Assembly: GCF_001612805.1 (NCBI RefSeq)
Contig: NZ_BDBD01000001.1
Coordinates: 1 to 64,000 of the forward strand
Length of the DNA: 64,000 nucleotides
Source of the DNA: Nocardia coubleae NBRC 108252
GTDB taxonomy: Bacteria; Actinomycetota; Actinomycetes; Mycobacteriales; Mycobacteriaceae
Reading direction: 5' to 3'
Shown here: piece after piece, positions 9,230 to 17,965 of the stretch
Layout of the letters: the number at the start of each line of letters is the position of its first letter
Numbering within the stretch: position 1 is the first letter of the stretch
Position numbers and translations under genes: made by a program
Notes under the pieces: model-generated
Database searches by the model: none
What the model saw: the letters and a program-made list of their open reading frames with translations, nothing else
What the model was told of the DNA's origin: nothing

Positions 9230-10606
9230 CTACTTCGCCGGTGCGATGTTCTGGTTGAGATGGAACAGGTTGGCCGGGTCATAGGCCTTCTTGATCGCCG
9301 CCAAGCGGTCGTAGTTGGGCCCGTAGTTGGCGCGGATGCGGCCCTGGTCGTCGGAGGCCATGAAATTGATGTAGCCACCGTCGGCGGTATGCGGTTCGAG
9401 CGCGGCGTGGTAGTCGCGCACCCACTCGATGTTGGCTTCGTTGTCGGCCGCATCCGGCCACATGCCCGCGATGACCGGGGCGAAGTTCGCGGTCCGGTAG
9501 GCGAACGCGGTGTCTTCCGCCGCGACGTCGTGGACGGCGCCGTCGATCGGGTACAGGTGCATGGTGGACTGCATGGCGGGCACCCGTGGACCGAACTTCA
9601 GGTGCGCGGCGAGGGCGCCGTCGGTCAGTTCGGGTTGGAACGCCGCCTTCCAGTAGTGCTGCAGTCCGGCGGGCAGCAGCGCGTCGAACGCGCCGTTGAG
9701 AGCCGGGTAGGGCATCCGGCCCACGTGCTCGGCGACCGGTGCCGCGACCGCGCACAGCTCCGCGAGCAGTGCTTCGGCCTCCTCGTCACTGCCGTTGAAG
9801 CACGACACCAGGAGCACGAACGGCTCACCGACCCGGTCTTCGGGGATGAACGGCAGCGGCGGGGCGATCTGGAAGGCGGGGAAGGCGCCCATCGCGCGCG
9901 GTGCCGCGGCGATCCAGTCGCGGTAGGTCCGCAGCAGTTGTTCGGCGGCTTCGAGCTCGAAGAACATGGGTCCGCCGTAGATGGTGTCCACCGGGTGCAG
10001 GTCGAACTCCATCTCGGTGACCACACCGAAATTGCCGCCGCCACCACGCAACGCCCAGAACAGATCGGGGTGCTCGGTCGCGTTCGCGGTGACGAAGGTG
10101 CCGTCGGCCAGGACGACGTCGGCGGATCGCAGGTTGTCGATCGAGAGCCCGTAGGCGCGGGCGAGGTAGCCGATGCCGCCGCCGAGCGTCAGGCCGGCCA
10201 CCCCGGTGGTCGAGATGATGCCGCCGGTGGTGGCGAGACCGAATGTGTGTGCGGCGTGGTCGAAGTCGCCCCAGGTGCAGCCCCCCTGGACCCGGGCGAT
10301 CCGCCGCTCGGGATCGATGCGGATGCCCTTCATCGCGCTGAGGTCCAAGACGATGCCGTCGTCGACGGTGCCGAAACCGGGCACGCTGTGCGCGCCCGCA
10401 CGCACTGCGAGGTCGAGGCCGCTCGCTCGGGCGGTGTCGACGACAACGCGGACGTCGGCGACGTCGACCGCGCCGACGATCGCGAGGGGTTTGCGGTCGA
10501 TCATCCCGTTGTAGACCGAACGGGCCTGCTCGTAGCCGGGTGACTGCGCGGTGATCACCTCGCCGCGTACCGCTTCGAGCATGGTCAGTGCTGGTGTGCC
10601 GTTCAT
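9230..10606 (-). CDS. FAD-binding oxidoreductase, berberine-bridge/6-hydroxynicotine-oxidase type
   Basis: 458 aa from the ATG at 10606 (GGGAG 6 bp upstream); the open frame extends further but overlaps the cupin gene. It has a PCMH-type FAD domain with R-A-G-A-H-S (candidate His for 8-alpha covalent FAD), the G-V-A-G-L-T-L-G-G-G-I-G-Y motif, and the C-terminal berberine-bridge segment (N-Y-G-x-N-Y-D-R-L-x-x-I-K-K-x-Y-D-P). The second, cysteinyl FAD site of bicovalent members seems absent (I-I where Cys would be), so mono-covalent FAD is likely. It probably oxidises an alcohol or amine. It follows the cupin gene by 32 bp on the same strand. Confidence 0.85.
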   Translation of the reverse strand: MNGTPALTMLEAVRGEVITAQSPGYEQARSVYNGMIDRKPLAIVGAVDVADVRVVVDTARASGLDLAVRAGAHSVPGFGTVDDGIVLDLSAMKGIRIDPERRIARVQGGCTWGDFDHAAHTFGLATTGGIISTTGVAGLTLGGGIGYLARAYGLSIDNLRSADVVLADGTFVTANATEHPDLFWALRGGGGNFGVVTEMEFDLHPVDTIYGGPMFFELEAAEQLLRTYRDWIAAAPRAMGAFPAFQIAPPLPFIPEDRVGEPFVLLVSCFNGSDEEAEALLAELCAVAAPVAEHVGRMPYPALNGAFDALLPAGLQHYWKAAFQPELTDGALAAHLKFGPRVPAMQSTMHLYPIDGAVHDVAAEDTAFAYRTANFAPVIAGMWPDAADNEANIEWVRDYHAALEPHTADGGYINFMASDDQGRIRANYGPNYDRLAAIKKAYDPANLFHLNQNIAPAK

Positions 10607-10638
10607 TTCTGCTCCCTGGGGGTCGGCCGGTGCGGCGA

Positions 10639-11001
10639 TCAGCCGAACAGGCGCAGGACGTGGTCGTGGAACTGACGCATCTGCGCCACCGGGCCGACTT
10701 CGAGGAAGACGGCTCCCCCAGCGGAGCTGGCGGTGTGCCCGGCAGGCCAGTGGTAGACCTCCCCCGCGGCAGCGGTCTCCACCGTGCCGTCGGCGTGCTC
10801 GAGCCGCAACGATCCTTCCAGCACGATTCCCCAGTGCGGGCTGGGGCAACGGTCGTCGGGAAGGCCCTGCAGGACCGGGCCGAAGTCGGTCTCGGGCGGC
10901 ACGCTGGCGTACCGGACCGCCATGTCGCCCCATTCGATGTACCGGGTGGTCAACTCGCCCTGGGCGACCTCGATGGGCAGGTCTTCGATCCTCGTGGCCA
11001 T
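10639..11001 (-). CDS. Cupin domain protein
   Basis: 120 aa single-domain cupin. The core strands run around P-H-W-G-I-V-L-E-G-S-L-R-L and G-E-V-Y-H-W-P-A-G-H-T, giving possible metal ligands (His57, His83, His89), with a weaker second motif. It is the first gene of a two-gene minus-strand unit with the berberine-bridge-type oxidase. It could be an enzyme or a small-molecule-binding partner of that oxidase. The region shared with the divergent LuxR gene (11002-11144) must hold both promoters. Confidence 0.8.
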   Translation of the reverse strand: MATRIEDLPIEVAQGELTTRYIEWGDMAVRYASVPPETDFGPVLQGLPDDRCPSPHWGIVLEGSLRLEHADGTVETAAAGEVYHWPAGHTASSAGGAVFLEVGPVAQMRQFHDHVLRLFG

Positions 11002-11144
11002 GGCGTGCTCCTCGGTCGGCGTTACCTGTGACGCTACGGAGAACCGGTGCCACGCACCTGACCTGATCTGATCGGATCGGCGGGGGCGTGAGGGGGTCGG
11101 ATCGGACTATCTCGGTGGTCGTCGAATCCGGCTAAGGTCGAGGA

Positions 11145-14027
11145 GTGACCGAATCGGCGTCGCCGAGCAGCGGTACGGCCTTCGTCGGTCGCGGCGCGGA
11201 AGTCGCGCGGCTCGAGGCTGTGTGGGCGGCGGTCGAGAGTGATCGGCGGCAGGTCGTCTTCGTCGGCGGTGAACCGGGCGTCGGCAAGACCCGGTTGGTG
11301 AGTGAGGCGGCCACCGCGTTGCGCGCGCAGGGTGCCACCGTGCTGTGGGGCGCGTGCCGCGAGGACCTCGACATCCCGTACCGGCCCTTCGTCGCGATTC
11401 TCGAGCAGGCGATCGAGCAGGCCCCGCCCGAAGCTCTGCGCGCTATCGCGCCCACCGCGGCTGCCCCGCTGCTGCGGCTCACCACGAGCGTGTCGCGGTA
11501 CTGGCCGTCGGCGCAACCGAATCCGGGTGACCGGGACTCGCGACCCGACCTCTTCGACGCCCTCATGCGGGTCTTGCTGGCGGCCGCCGAGCGCTGCCCG
11601 CTGGTGCTCGTCCTCGAGGATCTGCACTGGGCCTCGGAACCGACGTTGGCGATGCTGTCTCATCTGGTCGAGTCCACGGCTGGTGAGCGGTTACTCGTGC
11701 TGGCGACCCTTCGGACGACCGCACCGGACCGCACGGACGCGGTGAGCTTCGCCCTCGCCGATCTGCATCGTCTCGACGGTGTCGCCCGAATCGACCTCGC
11801 CGGGCTCAGCACCGAGGAGGTGGCCGAGTACCTCGTCCGGGCGGCCGGGGTGTCGCGGGGGTCGGCGCTTTCGGCCGCGCCGGTACTGCGTGACCACACC
11901 GGCGGGAATCCGTTCTTCCTCCAGGAGTACTGGCACGACCTCGCGACCCGCGGCGGCTTGACCGCGGTACGTTCCGCTGTCGCCGCACCGCGATCGGTCC
12001 AGGACGCGCTGGCCCGTCGGCTGGCGGCCTTCGATGTGGGCCACGCGCGGGTGATCGAACTGGCGGCGGTCGCCGGTGATGTCGTCGACCCCGAGATCCT
12101 GACCGACGGACTCGACTCGAACCAGGTCCTCGCGGGAATCGACTTCGGTGTGCGTGCCGGACTTCTCGTCGCGGGGACCGCGGACGGCGAGTATCGCTTC
12201 GCGCACGCCCTCGCTCGCCAGGCCGTGCTCGACCGGATGTCGGCGGGCGATCTCGCGGCCGCGCACGCCAGGGTCGCGGTTGCCCTCGAGCATCGCGACC
12301 CGACCCGGGTGGCCGCGCTGGCTCATCACTATTTCCGGGCCCGTGCTCTCGGATACGCGGACAAGGCGGTGCACTATCTGGTGCTCGCGGCCCGCCAGGC
12401 CGAGCGCGGCATCGCTCATCGCGAGGCGGCGGCGCTGTACGAGCGGGCCGCGCAGGCGCATGCCGCGCACGGCCCGACCCGGGTCGAGCTTCTCTCGGCG
12501 GCGGCGCGCTGTCGCCTGCACGGCGGCGACTTCGACACCGCCCGTCGGCTCTACGAGGAGCTCGCGACGGACGGGGATCCGCGCGTCCGGCTGGCCGCCG
12601 CGATCGGGCACGAGAACGCGTCGTGGCGGCCCTCCGCGAGTGGTCAGCGCTCGCTAACGCTGCTGAGCGAGGCGCTGGGCGCCGCCGCGCTGGATCCCGA
12701 CGACGCCCTGTCGGTACGCGCTCACGCGAGCATGGGTCGCGCCGCGTCGTTCACCGGCGATTCCCGGCGGGCTCGCCGGATCGGTGAGGATGCGTTGGCG
12801 CGGGCCAGGGTCATCAGTGATCCGGAGCTGCTCGCGCACGCCCTGTGCACGACACTGTGGCAGGGTATGCGCCCGGACCTGGCACCCGAACTGCTGGCAC
12901 GGGCGATGGAGCTCAACGACATCGGGGCGCGCCTCGGTGACGACGACTACCGGGGACCCGCCGCCTTCCACCGCGCGGTGTTCGCCTACCTGCTCGGCGA
13001 CGCGGTGGCGTGGAGCAGTGCCCAGCGCGACCTGACCGAGTTGGCGCTGGCTCGGGGGCAGCCGTTCTTCCGGTATGTCGCCGGATGCTCGCGCTGCGCG
13101 CACCGGTTCGCAGTGGGCGATTTCGCGGGCACAGAGCGGATCATCGACTGGCTCGACGACCAGTTCGCCCAGGAGTTCGGCGGCGCCACCGAGGGCTCGT
13201 GGGGTGTGCAGCAGTTCATGCTCCGCCGGGTCACCGGTGGCTTGGAGCAGGTTCGTCCGCACATCTCCGGCCGCGAGAGCTTCGACGATCACTGGTTGCC
13301 GGGACTCTTGGCGCTGTACACGGAACTGGAGATGTGGCAGCCGGCCGCACGCCTGCTGACCCACCTGTGCGACCGCCTCGCCGATCACCGTTTCGGCGCC
13401 CAATGGGCGGGCGTGCTGGCCTTCGCCACCGAGGCGGCGGTCCGGCTCGACGACACCGAGGTGGCGGCGACACTGCGCCCGTTGATGGCCGAGTACGCCG
13501 GCGCCAATCTGATGACCGGTGCGAGCGTGGCGGTATTCGGCAGTGCGGATCGCTATCTCGCCGAACTCGACTCGGTGCTCGGTGCAGGCAGTGCCGACAT
13601 GCACTTCGAGCACGCTCTCGCGATGGACCGCCGGATGGGGGCGGTGACTCACCAGGCCGAGACATTGGCGGCTTGGTACCGGCACCGGCTCCGTCGTCCC
13701 GCGGCCGTGCCCGGACCCACCGCCGCCGACCTCGCCACCGAGGCACGCGCGCTGGCGCGGCGGATCGGACACCGTCGCATTCTGCGGGATCTGGACGCGG
13801 ACCCGGCGCCGCGCCGCGAGCACGTGACGCTGCCGAACGGGCTGACCGATCGCGAGGTGGATGTGCTGCGCCTGGTCGCCGACGGGCTGTCCAATCGCGA
13901 GATCGGCGAACGCTTGTTCATCAGCGCCAACACCGCCGCCAACCATGTACGCAGCATCCTGATCAAGACGGCCGCGCCGAATCGGACCAGGGCCGCCATC
14001 TTCGCCACCGAGCACGGACTGCTCTAG
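11145..14027 (+). CDS. Large ATP-binding LuxR-family regulator (LAL type)
   Basis: 960 aa, starting at GTG with AAGG 6 bp upstream. Domains: an AAA ATPase (Walker A G-E-P-G-V-G-K-T at residues 42-49; Walker B L-V-L-V-L-E-D-L-H-W near 150), a long central TPR-like helical region (~400-850), and a C-terminal LuxR helix-turn-helix (L-T-D-R-E-V-D-V-L-R-L-V-A-D-G-L-S-N-R-E-I near 895-920). LAL proteins are ATP-dependent activators of catabolic or secondary-metabolite genes. It is divergent from the cupin/oxidase pair, which it may control. Its stop overlaps the 3' end of the convergent DUF4242 gene by 4 bp. Confidence 0.92.
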   Translation: MTESASPSSGTAFVGRGAEVARLEAVWAAVESDRRQVVFVGGEPGVGKTRLVSEAATALRAQGATVLWGACREDLDIPYRPFVAILEQAIEQAPPEALRAIAPTAAAPLLRLTTSVSRYWPSAQPNPGDRDSRPDLFDALMRVLLAAAERCPLVLVLEDLHWASEPTLAMLSHLVESTAGERLLVLATLRTTAPDRTDAVSFALADLHRLDGVARIDLAGLSTEEVAEYLVRAAGVSRGSALSAAPVLRDHTGGNPFFLQEYWHDLATRGGLTAVRSAVAAPRSVQDALARRLAAFDVGHARVIELAAVAGDVVDPEILTDGLDSNQVLAGIDFGVRAGLLVAGTADGEYRFAHALARQAVLDRMSAGDLAAAHARVAVALEHRDPTRVAALAHHYFRARALGYADKAVHYLVLAARQAERGIAHREAAALYERAAQAHAAHGPTRVELLSAAARCRLHGGDFDTARRLYEELATDGDPRVRLAAAIGHENASWRPSASGQRSLTLLSEALGAAALDPDDALSVRAHASMGRAASFTGDSRRARRIGEDALARARVISDPELLAHALCTTLWQGMRPDLAPELLARAMELNDIGARLGDDDYRGPAAFHRAVFAYLLGDAVAWSSAQRDLTELALARGQPFFRYVAGCSRCAHRFAVGDFAGTERIIDWLDDQFAQEFGGATEGSWGVQQFMLRRVTGGLEQVRPHISGRESFDDHWLPGLLALYTELEMWQPAARLLTHLCDRLADHRFGAQWAGVLAFATEAAVRLDDTEVAATLRPLMAEYAGANLMTGASVAVFGSADRYLAELDSVLGAGSADMHFEHALAMDRRMGAVTHQAETLAAWYRHRLRRPAAVPGPTAADLATEARALARRIGHRRILRDLDADPAPRREHVTLPNGLTDREVDVLRLVADGLSNREIGERLFISANTAANHVRSILIKTAAPNRTRAAIFATEHGLL

Positions 14028-14320
14028 CCGATGGTCGGGCCGTCTGCTGTCGACAGCGGGGCGAAGGCTCCGTCCGGGGTGATGGTGCCGGACAGTTCCA
14101 TGATGGCGTCGGCGGGGATTCCGGCCCTGACCGCGGCGGCGCGGATCGCCTCGACGTTGTCGGCCTCGTAGAGGCAGAACGTCTTGCGTTTGTCCAGCGA
14201 CAGGAACGAACTGAGCCAGCGCACCCCGAACTCGTCGTTGATCCGGTTGATCTCCGCGGCGGTCTCCGGGGCCACCTCGAGCTGTTCGGCGAATTGCCGC
14301 TCCACCATGAATATCGGCAT
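14024..14320 (-). CDS. DUF4242 (nickel-binding-like) small protein
   Basis: 98 aa with the M-P-I-F-M-V-E-R start and the F-C-L-Y-E-A-D-N-V-E-A-I-R-A-A-A-V-R-A-G-I-P-A-D segment typical of DUF4242 ferredoxin-like-fold proteins, some of which are annotated as nickel-binding. No enzymatic role is established. It stands alone on the minus strand between two plus-strand genes and overlaps the LuxR gene end by 4 bp. Confidence 0.75.
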   Translation of the reverse strand: MPIFMVERQFAEQLEVAPETAAEINRINDEFGVRWLSSFLSLDKRKTFCLYEADNVEAIRAAAVRAGIPADAIMELSGTITPDGAFAPLSTADGPTIG

Positions 14321-14461
14321 CGGATGCCCCTTGGTTGTGCTCGAGCGCGGCCCACACGATGCACCGGTCCGAACGGCGGTCCCCGGTTTTCACGGTACTC
14401 GCTGCTCGACCCTCCGCACAGCCTGCAGAGCCCCGCCGTCGCGGCGGACTACGCTCGACAG

Positions 14462-14599
14462 ATGGCCACGACGGCGCAGTGGAAAGCCCGGCAACCTGCG
14501 GTGAAACAGCGCTACCGAGCCGAACTCACCGAGCGGCACTGCGTGGTCGGCCGGATCCTCGTGCACCCGCCCGTGATCCGGGTGGTGGCATCCCGATGA
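14462..14599 (+). CDS. Short ORF coupled to the M28-like gene; possible OsmC-like remnant
   Basis: 45 codons, ATG to TGA. The TGA (14597-14599) overlaps the ATG of the next gene (14596) in an ATGA arrangement, which favours real translation and coupling. The start (M-A-T-T-A-Q-W-K-A-R-Q-P-A-V-K-Q-R-Y-R) resembles, from memory, the first residues of some OsmC-family proteins, after which the sequence departs. It may be the remnant of a truncated OsmC gene or a leader peptide. No clear Shine-Dalgarno was seen. Confidence 0.3.
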   Translation: MATTAQWKARQPAVKQRYRAELTERHCVVGRILVHPPVIRVVASR

Positions 14600-15768
14600 C
14601 TTCGCCACAGCGGTCATGGGCCGATGGGACCCGGCTCTACGAGTTCGTCGAGAAGTACGCGAGCATGGGCGAGCATCGCGTGGGCACCGACGTGGACCAC
14701 GACACCAACGCGCTGTTCGCCGATGAGTTGACCCGCCTGGGCGCCGGCATCGAATACCAGCGTTTCGCCTTCGACCGCTACGTTGCGGACACCCAGGTGA
14801 CCATCGGCGGTGCGCCGGTCGAGTCGGACGCGCTGTACTACCAGAGCGTCGGCACGCTGGAGACCGACTCCCCGTATACGGCCGCCGTGCACGCCACCGA
14901 CGGCGACCGCACCTCCCACGACCTCGACGCCGCGATCACAGCCGCCGACAACGCGGGTTCGCCCGCCGCGGTGATCGCGACTCTCAATCCGCTGGGTCAG
15001 CTCGTGATGCCCAACCGCTATCCCACCGTCGTCGGCCGGATGCCCGTGGTCCTGGTCCCCGGCCGAGTGGCCGACGACCTCGCCTCGAAACCGGTCCACC
15101 TGCGCTTCTCCGCCGAGACAATCGCGGGCTCGAGCACGAATGTGATCGCCACCTTCGCCGCCGACAACGCCGACGCCGAGCCCCTCCTGCTGGCGACACC
15201 GCTCAGTGGCTGGTTCGGTTGTGCGGCCGAACGCGCCACCGGTATCGCCGTCGCGTTCGCTCTCGCAGAGCGCTTCGCCGGCCGGCACCCGGTGGTCGTC
15301 GTCGGAGCGCCGGGACACGAGATCCTGCACCACATCGGTTTGCAGCACTACCTGCGCACCTTCGACATCGATCCCGCGCTGATCGTGCATCTGGGCGCCA
15401 ATGTCGCACTGGGAGTACGGAAAACACCCGACGCACCGCTCGAACTCGCCCCATCGGTCACCGACCCGCACCACATCCCGGCCGTCGGGCGTTCGCTGTT
15501 CGTCAGGATGGACGAAAGCCGTTACGGCCCGGTGGAAAAGGCCCTCGCCACGGCCGGGCTGGCACCGATCCTCAACCCGCCGAAGTGGTTCGGCGAAGGC
15601 GAACTGTGGGCCGATGCCAGCCCCGCGCCGCTGATGTCGTTCGTCGGGATCACTCCGGCCTTCCACACCCCGGCCGATACACCGGACAACACCACCTCAC
15701 CCGAAGCGCTTGCCACCGTCGCCCGAGCCGTCGGCACGGCCGTCGAAAACTACCTCGACCAGAGCTGA
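14596..15768 (+). CDS. M28 peptidase-like protein with degenerate zinc site
   Basis: 390 aa. The layout resembles M28 aminopeptidases: an N-terminal cap, an inserted PA-like region (~70-160), then the alpha/beta core (L-L-L-A-T-P-L-S-G-W-F near 200) and the C-terminal F-H-T-P-A-D-T-P-D-N, which keeps the last M28 histidine. The usual first ligand H-x-D is P-L-S here, the bridging Asp is not obvious, and the E-E pair reads H-E. It is therefore either a non-canonical hydrolase or an inactive relative. Start chosen at the ATGA overlap with the 45-codon ORF. No signal peptide. Confidence 0.6.
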   Translation: MTSPQRSWADGTRLYEFVEKYASMGEHRVGTDVDHDTNALFADELTRLGAGIEYQRFAFDRYVADTQVTIGGAPVESDALYYQSVGTLETDSPYTAAVHATDGDRTSHDLDAAITAADNAGSPAAVIATLNPLGQLVMPNRYPTVVGRMPVVLVPGRVADDLASKPVHLRFSAETIAGSSTNVIATFAADNADAEPLLLATPLSGWFGCAAERATGIAVAFALAERFAGRHPVVVVGAPGHEILHHIGLQHYLRTFDIDPALIVHLGANVALGVRKTPDAPLELAPSVTDPHHIPAVGRSLFVRMDESRYGPVEKALATAGLAPILNPPKWFGEGELWADASPAPLMSFVGITPAFHTPADTPDNTTSPEALATVARAVGTAVENYLDQS

Positions 15769-15782
15769 TTCCGAAACAACCA

Positions 15783-15805
15783 GGCGCCGCCGAACAGCCG
15801 GCGCC
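15783..15805 (+). terminator. Hairpin after the M28-like gene
   Basis: GGCGCCG (15783-15789) pairs with CGGCGCC (15799-15805), loop of 9 bases, 14 bp after the stop codon. There is no U-tract. It lies before the desaturase gene on the same strand and so may limit read-through. Confidence 0.45.
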
Positions 15806-15869
15806 GGCGGACGCCTGCTGTCGGATCCTCGGCCACGGCGTAGAATCACGGTACGACCAGCGAGGAATC

Positions 15870-17141
15870 ATGGCCATCACCGAAGTCGCGGTCTACGCGC
15901 GCCTGAGCAAGGCCGATGTCGAAGCCCTCGGCGAGGAACTCGACATGATCCGAAGCGACATCGAGGAACGGCGCGGCACCACCGACGCCGACTACATCCG
16001 GCGCACGATCGCCTTCCAGCGCATCCTCGACGCGAGTGCGCGACTGCTCCTGGCGGGCGCCGGCTCACGACTGGGCTGGGTCGTCGGCACCTCGGCGCTG
16101 GCCGCGGCCAAGAGCATCGAGAACATGGAGATCGGCCACAATGTGTCGCACGGCCAATGGGATTGGATGAACGATCCCGAAATCCACTCCCGCACCTGGG
16201 AATGGGACATGGCCGCAGTGTCGTCGCAATGGCGCTACTCGCACAACTACCGCCATCACATGTTCACCAATGTGGTCGGCATGGACGACGACGTCGGATT
16301 CGGTGTCATCCGGGTGACCAGGGACCAGCGATGGCGACCACGCCTGCTTTTGCAACCGCTGCAAAATCTGCTCCTGGCAGCGACATTCGAATGGGGCATC
16401 GCCCTGCACGGGCTGTATTCCGAACGCGACCGCGCCGCGACCGACGCCGAGAAGACCGCGCACACTCGGGCACTGGTCCGCAAGATCGGCAGGCAGACGG
16501 CCAAGGACTACCTGTTCTTCCCGATCCTCAGCAGACGGCGCTGGCGCCGCACGCTGACCGCGGGCATCACCGCCAACGCGCTGCGCAACCTCTGGGCCTA
16601 CGTCGTGATCTTCTGCGGCCACTTCCCCGACGGCGCCGAGAAGTTCACCCCGGAGGCGATCGAGCACGAAACCCACGGCGAGTGGTACCTGCGCCAGATG
16701 CTCGGCAGCGCCAACTTCGACGCGGGCCCGATCCTGGCCTTCCTCAGCGGCCACCTCTCACACCAGATCGAGCACCACCTCTTCCCCGACCTCCCGAGCA
16801 ACCGCTACGCCGAGATCGCGGTCCGGGTCCGCGCGATCTGCGACAAATACGACCTGCCCTACACCACCGGTCCGCTGCCCCGGCAGTACCTGCTCACCCT
16901 GCGCACGATCAACAAACTCGCCCTCCCCGACTCCTTCCTGCTGGCAACCACCGACGACGCGCCCGAAACCGCCTCCGAACGCAAGTTCGCCACCGCGGTC
17001 CCCGCCGAGCCGGGAACGATCCGGCGTGGCCTGCGCACCGCACTGCGCGAAGCGAGCGCTCGACGGCGGGACGGCCTCCGACGTCGGCCACGCCGTTCAG
17101 TAGTCGAGGACGTGTTCGGGCTGGCAGACATACATGGGTGA
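15870..17141 (+). CDS. Membrane fatty acid desaturase (acyl-CoA/DesA3-like)
   Basis: 423 aa from the ATG at 15870 (GAGGA just upstream); the longer open frame upstream overlaps the M28-like gene. It has the three histidine boxes of di-iron membrane desaturases: H90-x3-H94, H125-x3-H129-H130 and H298-x3-H302-H303 (S-H-Q-I-E-H-H-L-F-P). Hydrophobic segments flank the boxes. Expected to introduce a double bond into long-chain acyl chains using ferredoxin- or reductase-supplied electrons. The C-terminal ~80 residues are Arg-rich and variable. The last 45 bp overlap the convergent EF-G-like gene. Confidence 0.9.
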   Translation: MAITEVAVYARLSKADVEALGEELDMIRSDIEERRGTTDADYIRRTIAFQRILDASARLLLAGAGSRLGWVVGTSALAAAKSIENMEIGHNVSHGQWDWMNDPEIHSRTWEWDMAAVSSQWRYSHNYRHHMFTNVVGMDDDVGFGVIRVTRDQRWRPRLLLQPLQNLLLAATFEWGIALHGLYSERDRAATDAEKTAHTRALVRKIGRQTAKDYLFFPILSRRRWRRTLTAGITANALRNLWAYVVIFCGHFPDGAEKFTPEAIEHETHGEWYLRQMLGSANFDAGPILAFLSGHLSHQIEHHLFPDLPSNRYAEIAVRVRAICDKYDLPYTTGPLPRQYLLTLRTINKLALPDSFLLATTDDAPETASERKFATAVPAEPGTIRRGLRTALREASARRRDGLRRRPRRSVVEDVFGLADIHG

Positions 17142-17843
17142 CGGCAGGTAGCGGACGACGGCGTCCAGGAGCGCGGCGATGTCGTCGCTGGCGCGGGGTG
17201 CGTCGCACAGGATGGGAACGACGTCGCCGTTCCGGGTGCGCCGCCGGATGCGGTTGTGCAGGTCCGCGAGGGTGAGGAAGTCCGACACCGCGGGGTCCGA
17301 TTCGGTGAGCGTCTCGACGAGCGCGCGGCACCAGCGCCCGGCTGACTCCCGATGGTGTCCGACAGTCCCGAACACCGCGGCCGAGACCAGATCGATGACA
17401 CCGTCGAAGCCGCCTCCAGCGCCGAACGGGACCTGTAGTGCCAGCGGCGCTGCCCCGCGAGTGTCGGCGATCGTACGAACGCAGCGGTCGAAGTCGGCGG
17501 CGGGTCGGTCGAGTCCGATGACCAGGCACAGGCGGGCGACCTGATGGTCGTCGGCGACTCGCAACATCGTTTCCAGCCGTGGAGTGCTGTGCGCGGCGGC
17601 GCTCACGACCACGACGAGCCCGTCGGCTACGCGGATGGAGCGTTCCAGGTCGGCGATGAGCGCCTCGTTCGACGGCGCGGTGATGCGGATCGTGTGCTCG
17701 ACACCGTCCGTCGACCAGCGGACGGTGTTCTCCGTGTCGCCGAAGCACCGGCGCAGGCGATGGGTCAGGCGGGTGGCCCCGGCGGGATCCCCGACGATCG
17801 TGACGTTGCGGATCGACTGCGGGTCAATAGCTTTGGTGCCCAT
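17097..17843 (-). CDS. EF-G G-domain-like protein lacking GTP-binding motifs
   Basis: 248 aa that align by eye along domain I of elongation factor G: I-R-N-V-T-I at the start, L-E-R-S-I-R-V-A-D-G, Q-V-P-F-G-A-G-G-G-F-D-G-V-I-D-L-V, and D-V-V-P-I-L-C ... L-L-D-A-V-V-R-Y-L-P-S-P at the end, stopping where EF-G domain II would begin. All nucleotide motifs are degraded: the P-loop Lys-Thr is missing (G-D-P-A-G-A-T-R, residues 18-25), D-T-P-G is I-T-A-P-S (54-58), and N-K-M-D is I-G-L-D (109-112). It is thus a GTPase-dead, single-domain EF-G paralogue; role unknown, perhaps ribosome- or factor-binding. Confidence 0.75.
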   Translation of the reverse strand: MGTKAIDPQSIRNVTIVGDPAGATRLTHRLRRCFGDTENTVRWSTDGVEHTIRITAPSNEALIADLERSIRVADGLVVVVSAAAHSTPRLETMLRVADDHQVARLCLVIGLDRPAADFDRCVRTIADTRGAAPLALQVPFGAGGGFDGVIDLVSAAVFGTVGHHRESAGRWCRALVETLTESDPAVSDFLTLADLHNRIRRRTRNGDVVPILCDAPRASDDIAALLDAVVRYLPSPMYVCQPEHVLDY

Positions 17844-17937
17844 CGCGTTGCGGTACTCCAGATCGACGTCATCGCATCCTCGACGCGCTCACCGTACCTC
17901 CGCCCGAGCGGCGCCGGATCGGAATTCCGCCCCAAAA

Positions 17938-17956
17938 TAGAACGTGTTCCTATACC
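17938..17956 (+). promoter_or_regulatory. KstR-like operator overlapping a -10 of a leaderless promoter
   Basis: TAGAACGTGTTCCTA (17938-17952) contains the AAC-N2-GTT core and T/A flanks of the remembered KstR motif TNNAACNNGTTNNA, with one mismatch at the last position. TATACC at 17951-17956 could be the -10 hexamer, placing the transcript start at or within a few bases of the GTG at 17966, i.e. a leaderless mRNA. KstR controls cholesterol catabolism in mycobacteria, and the downstream genes resemble members of that regulon. Confidence 0.5.
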
Positions 17957-17965
17957 GTCGGCCAC

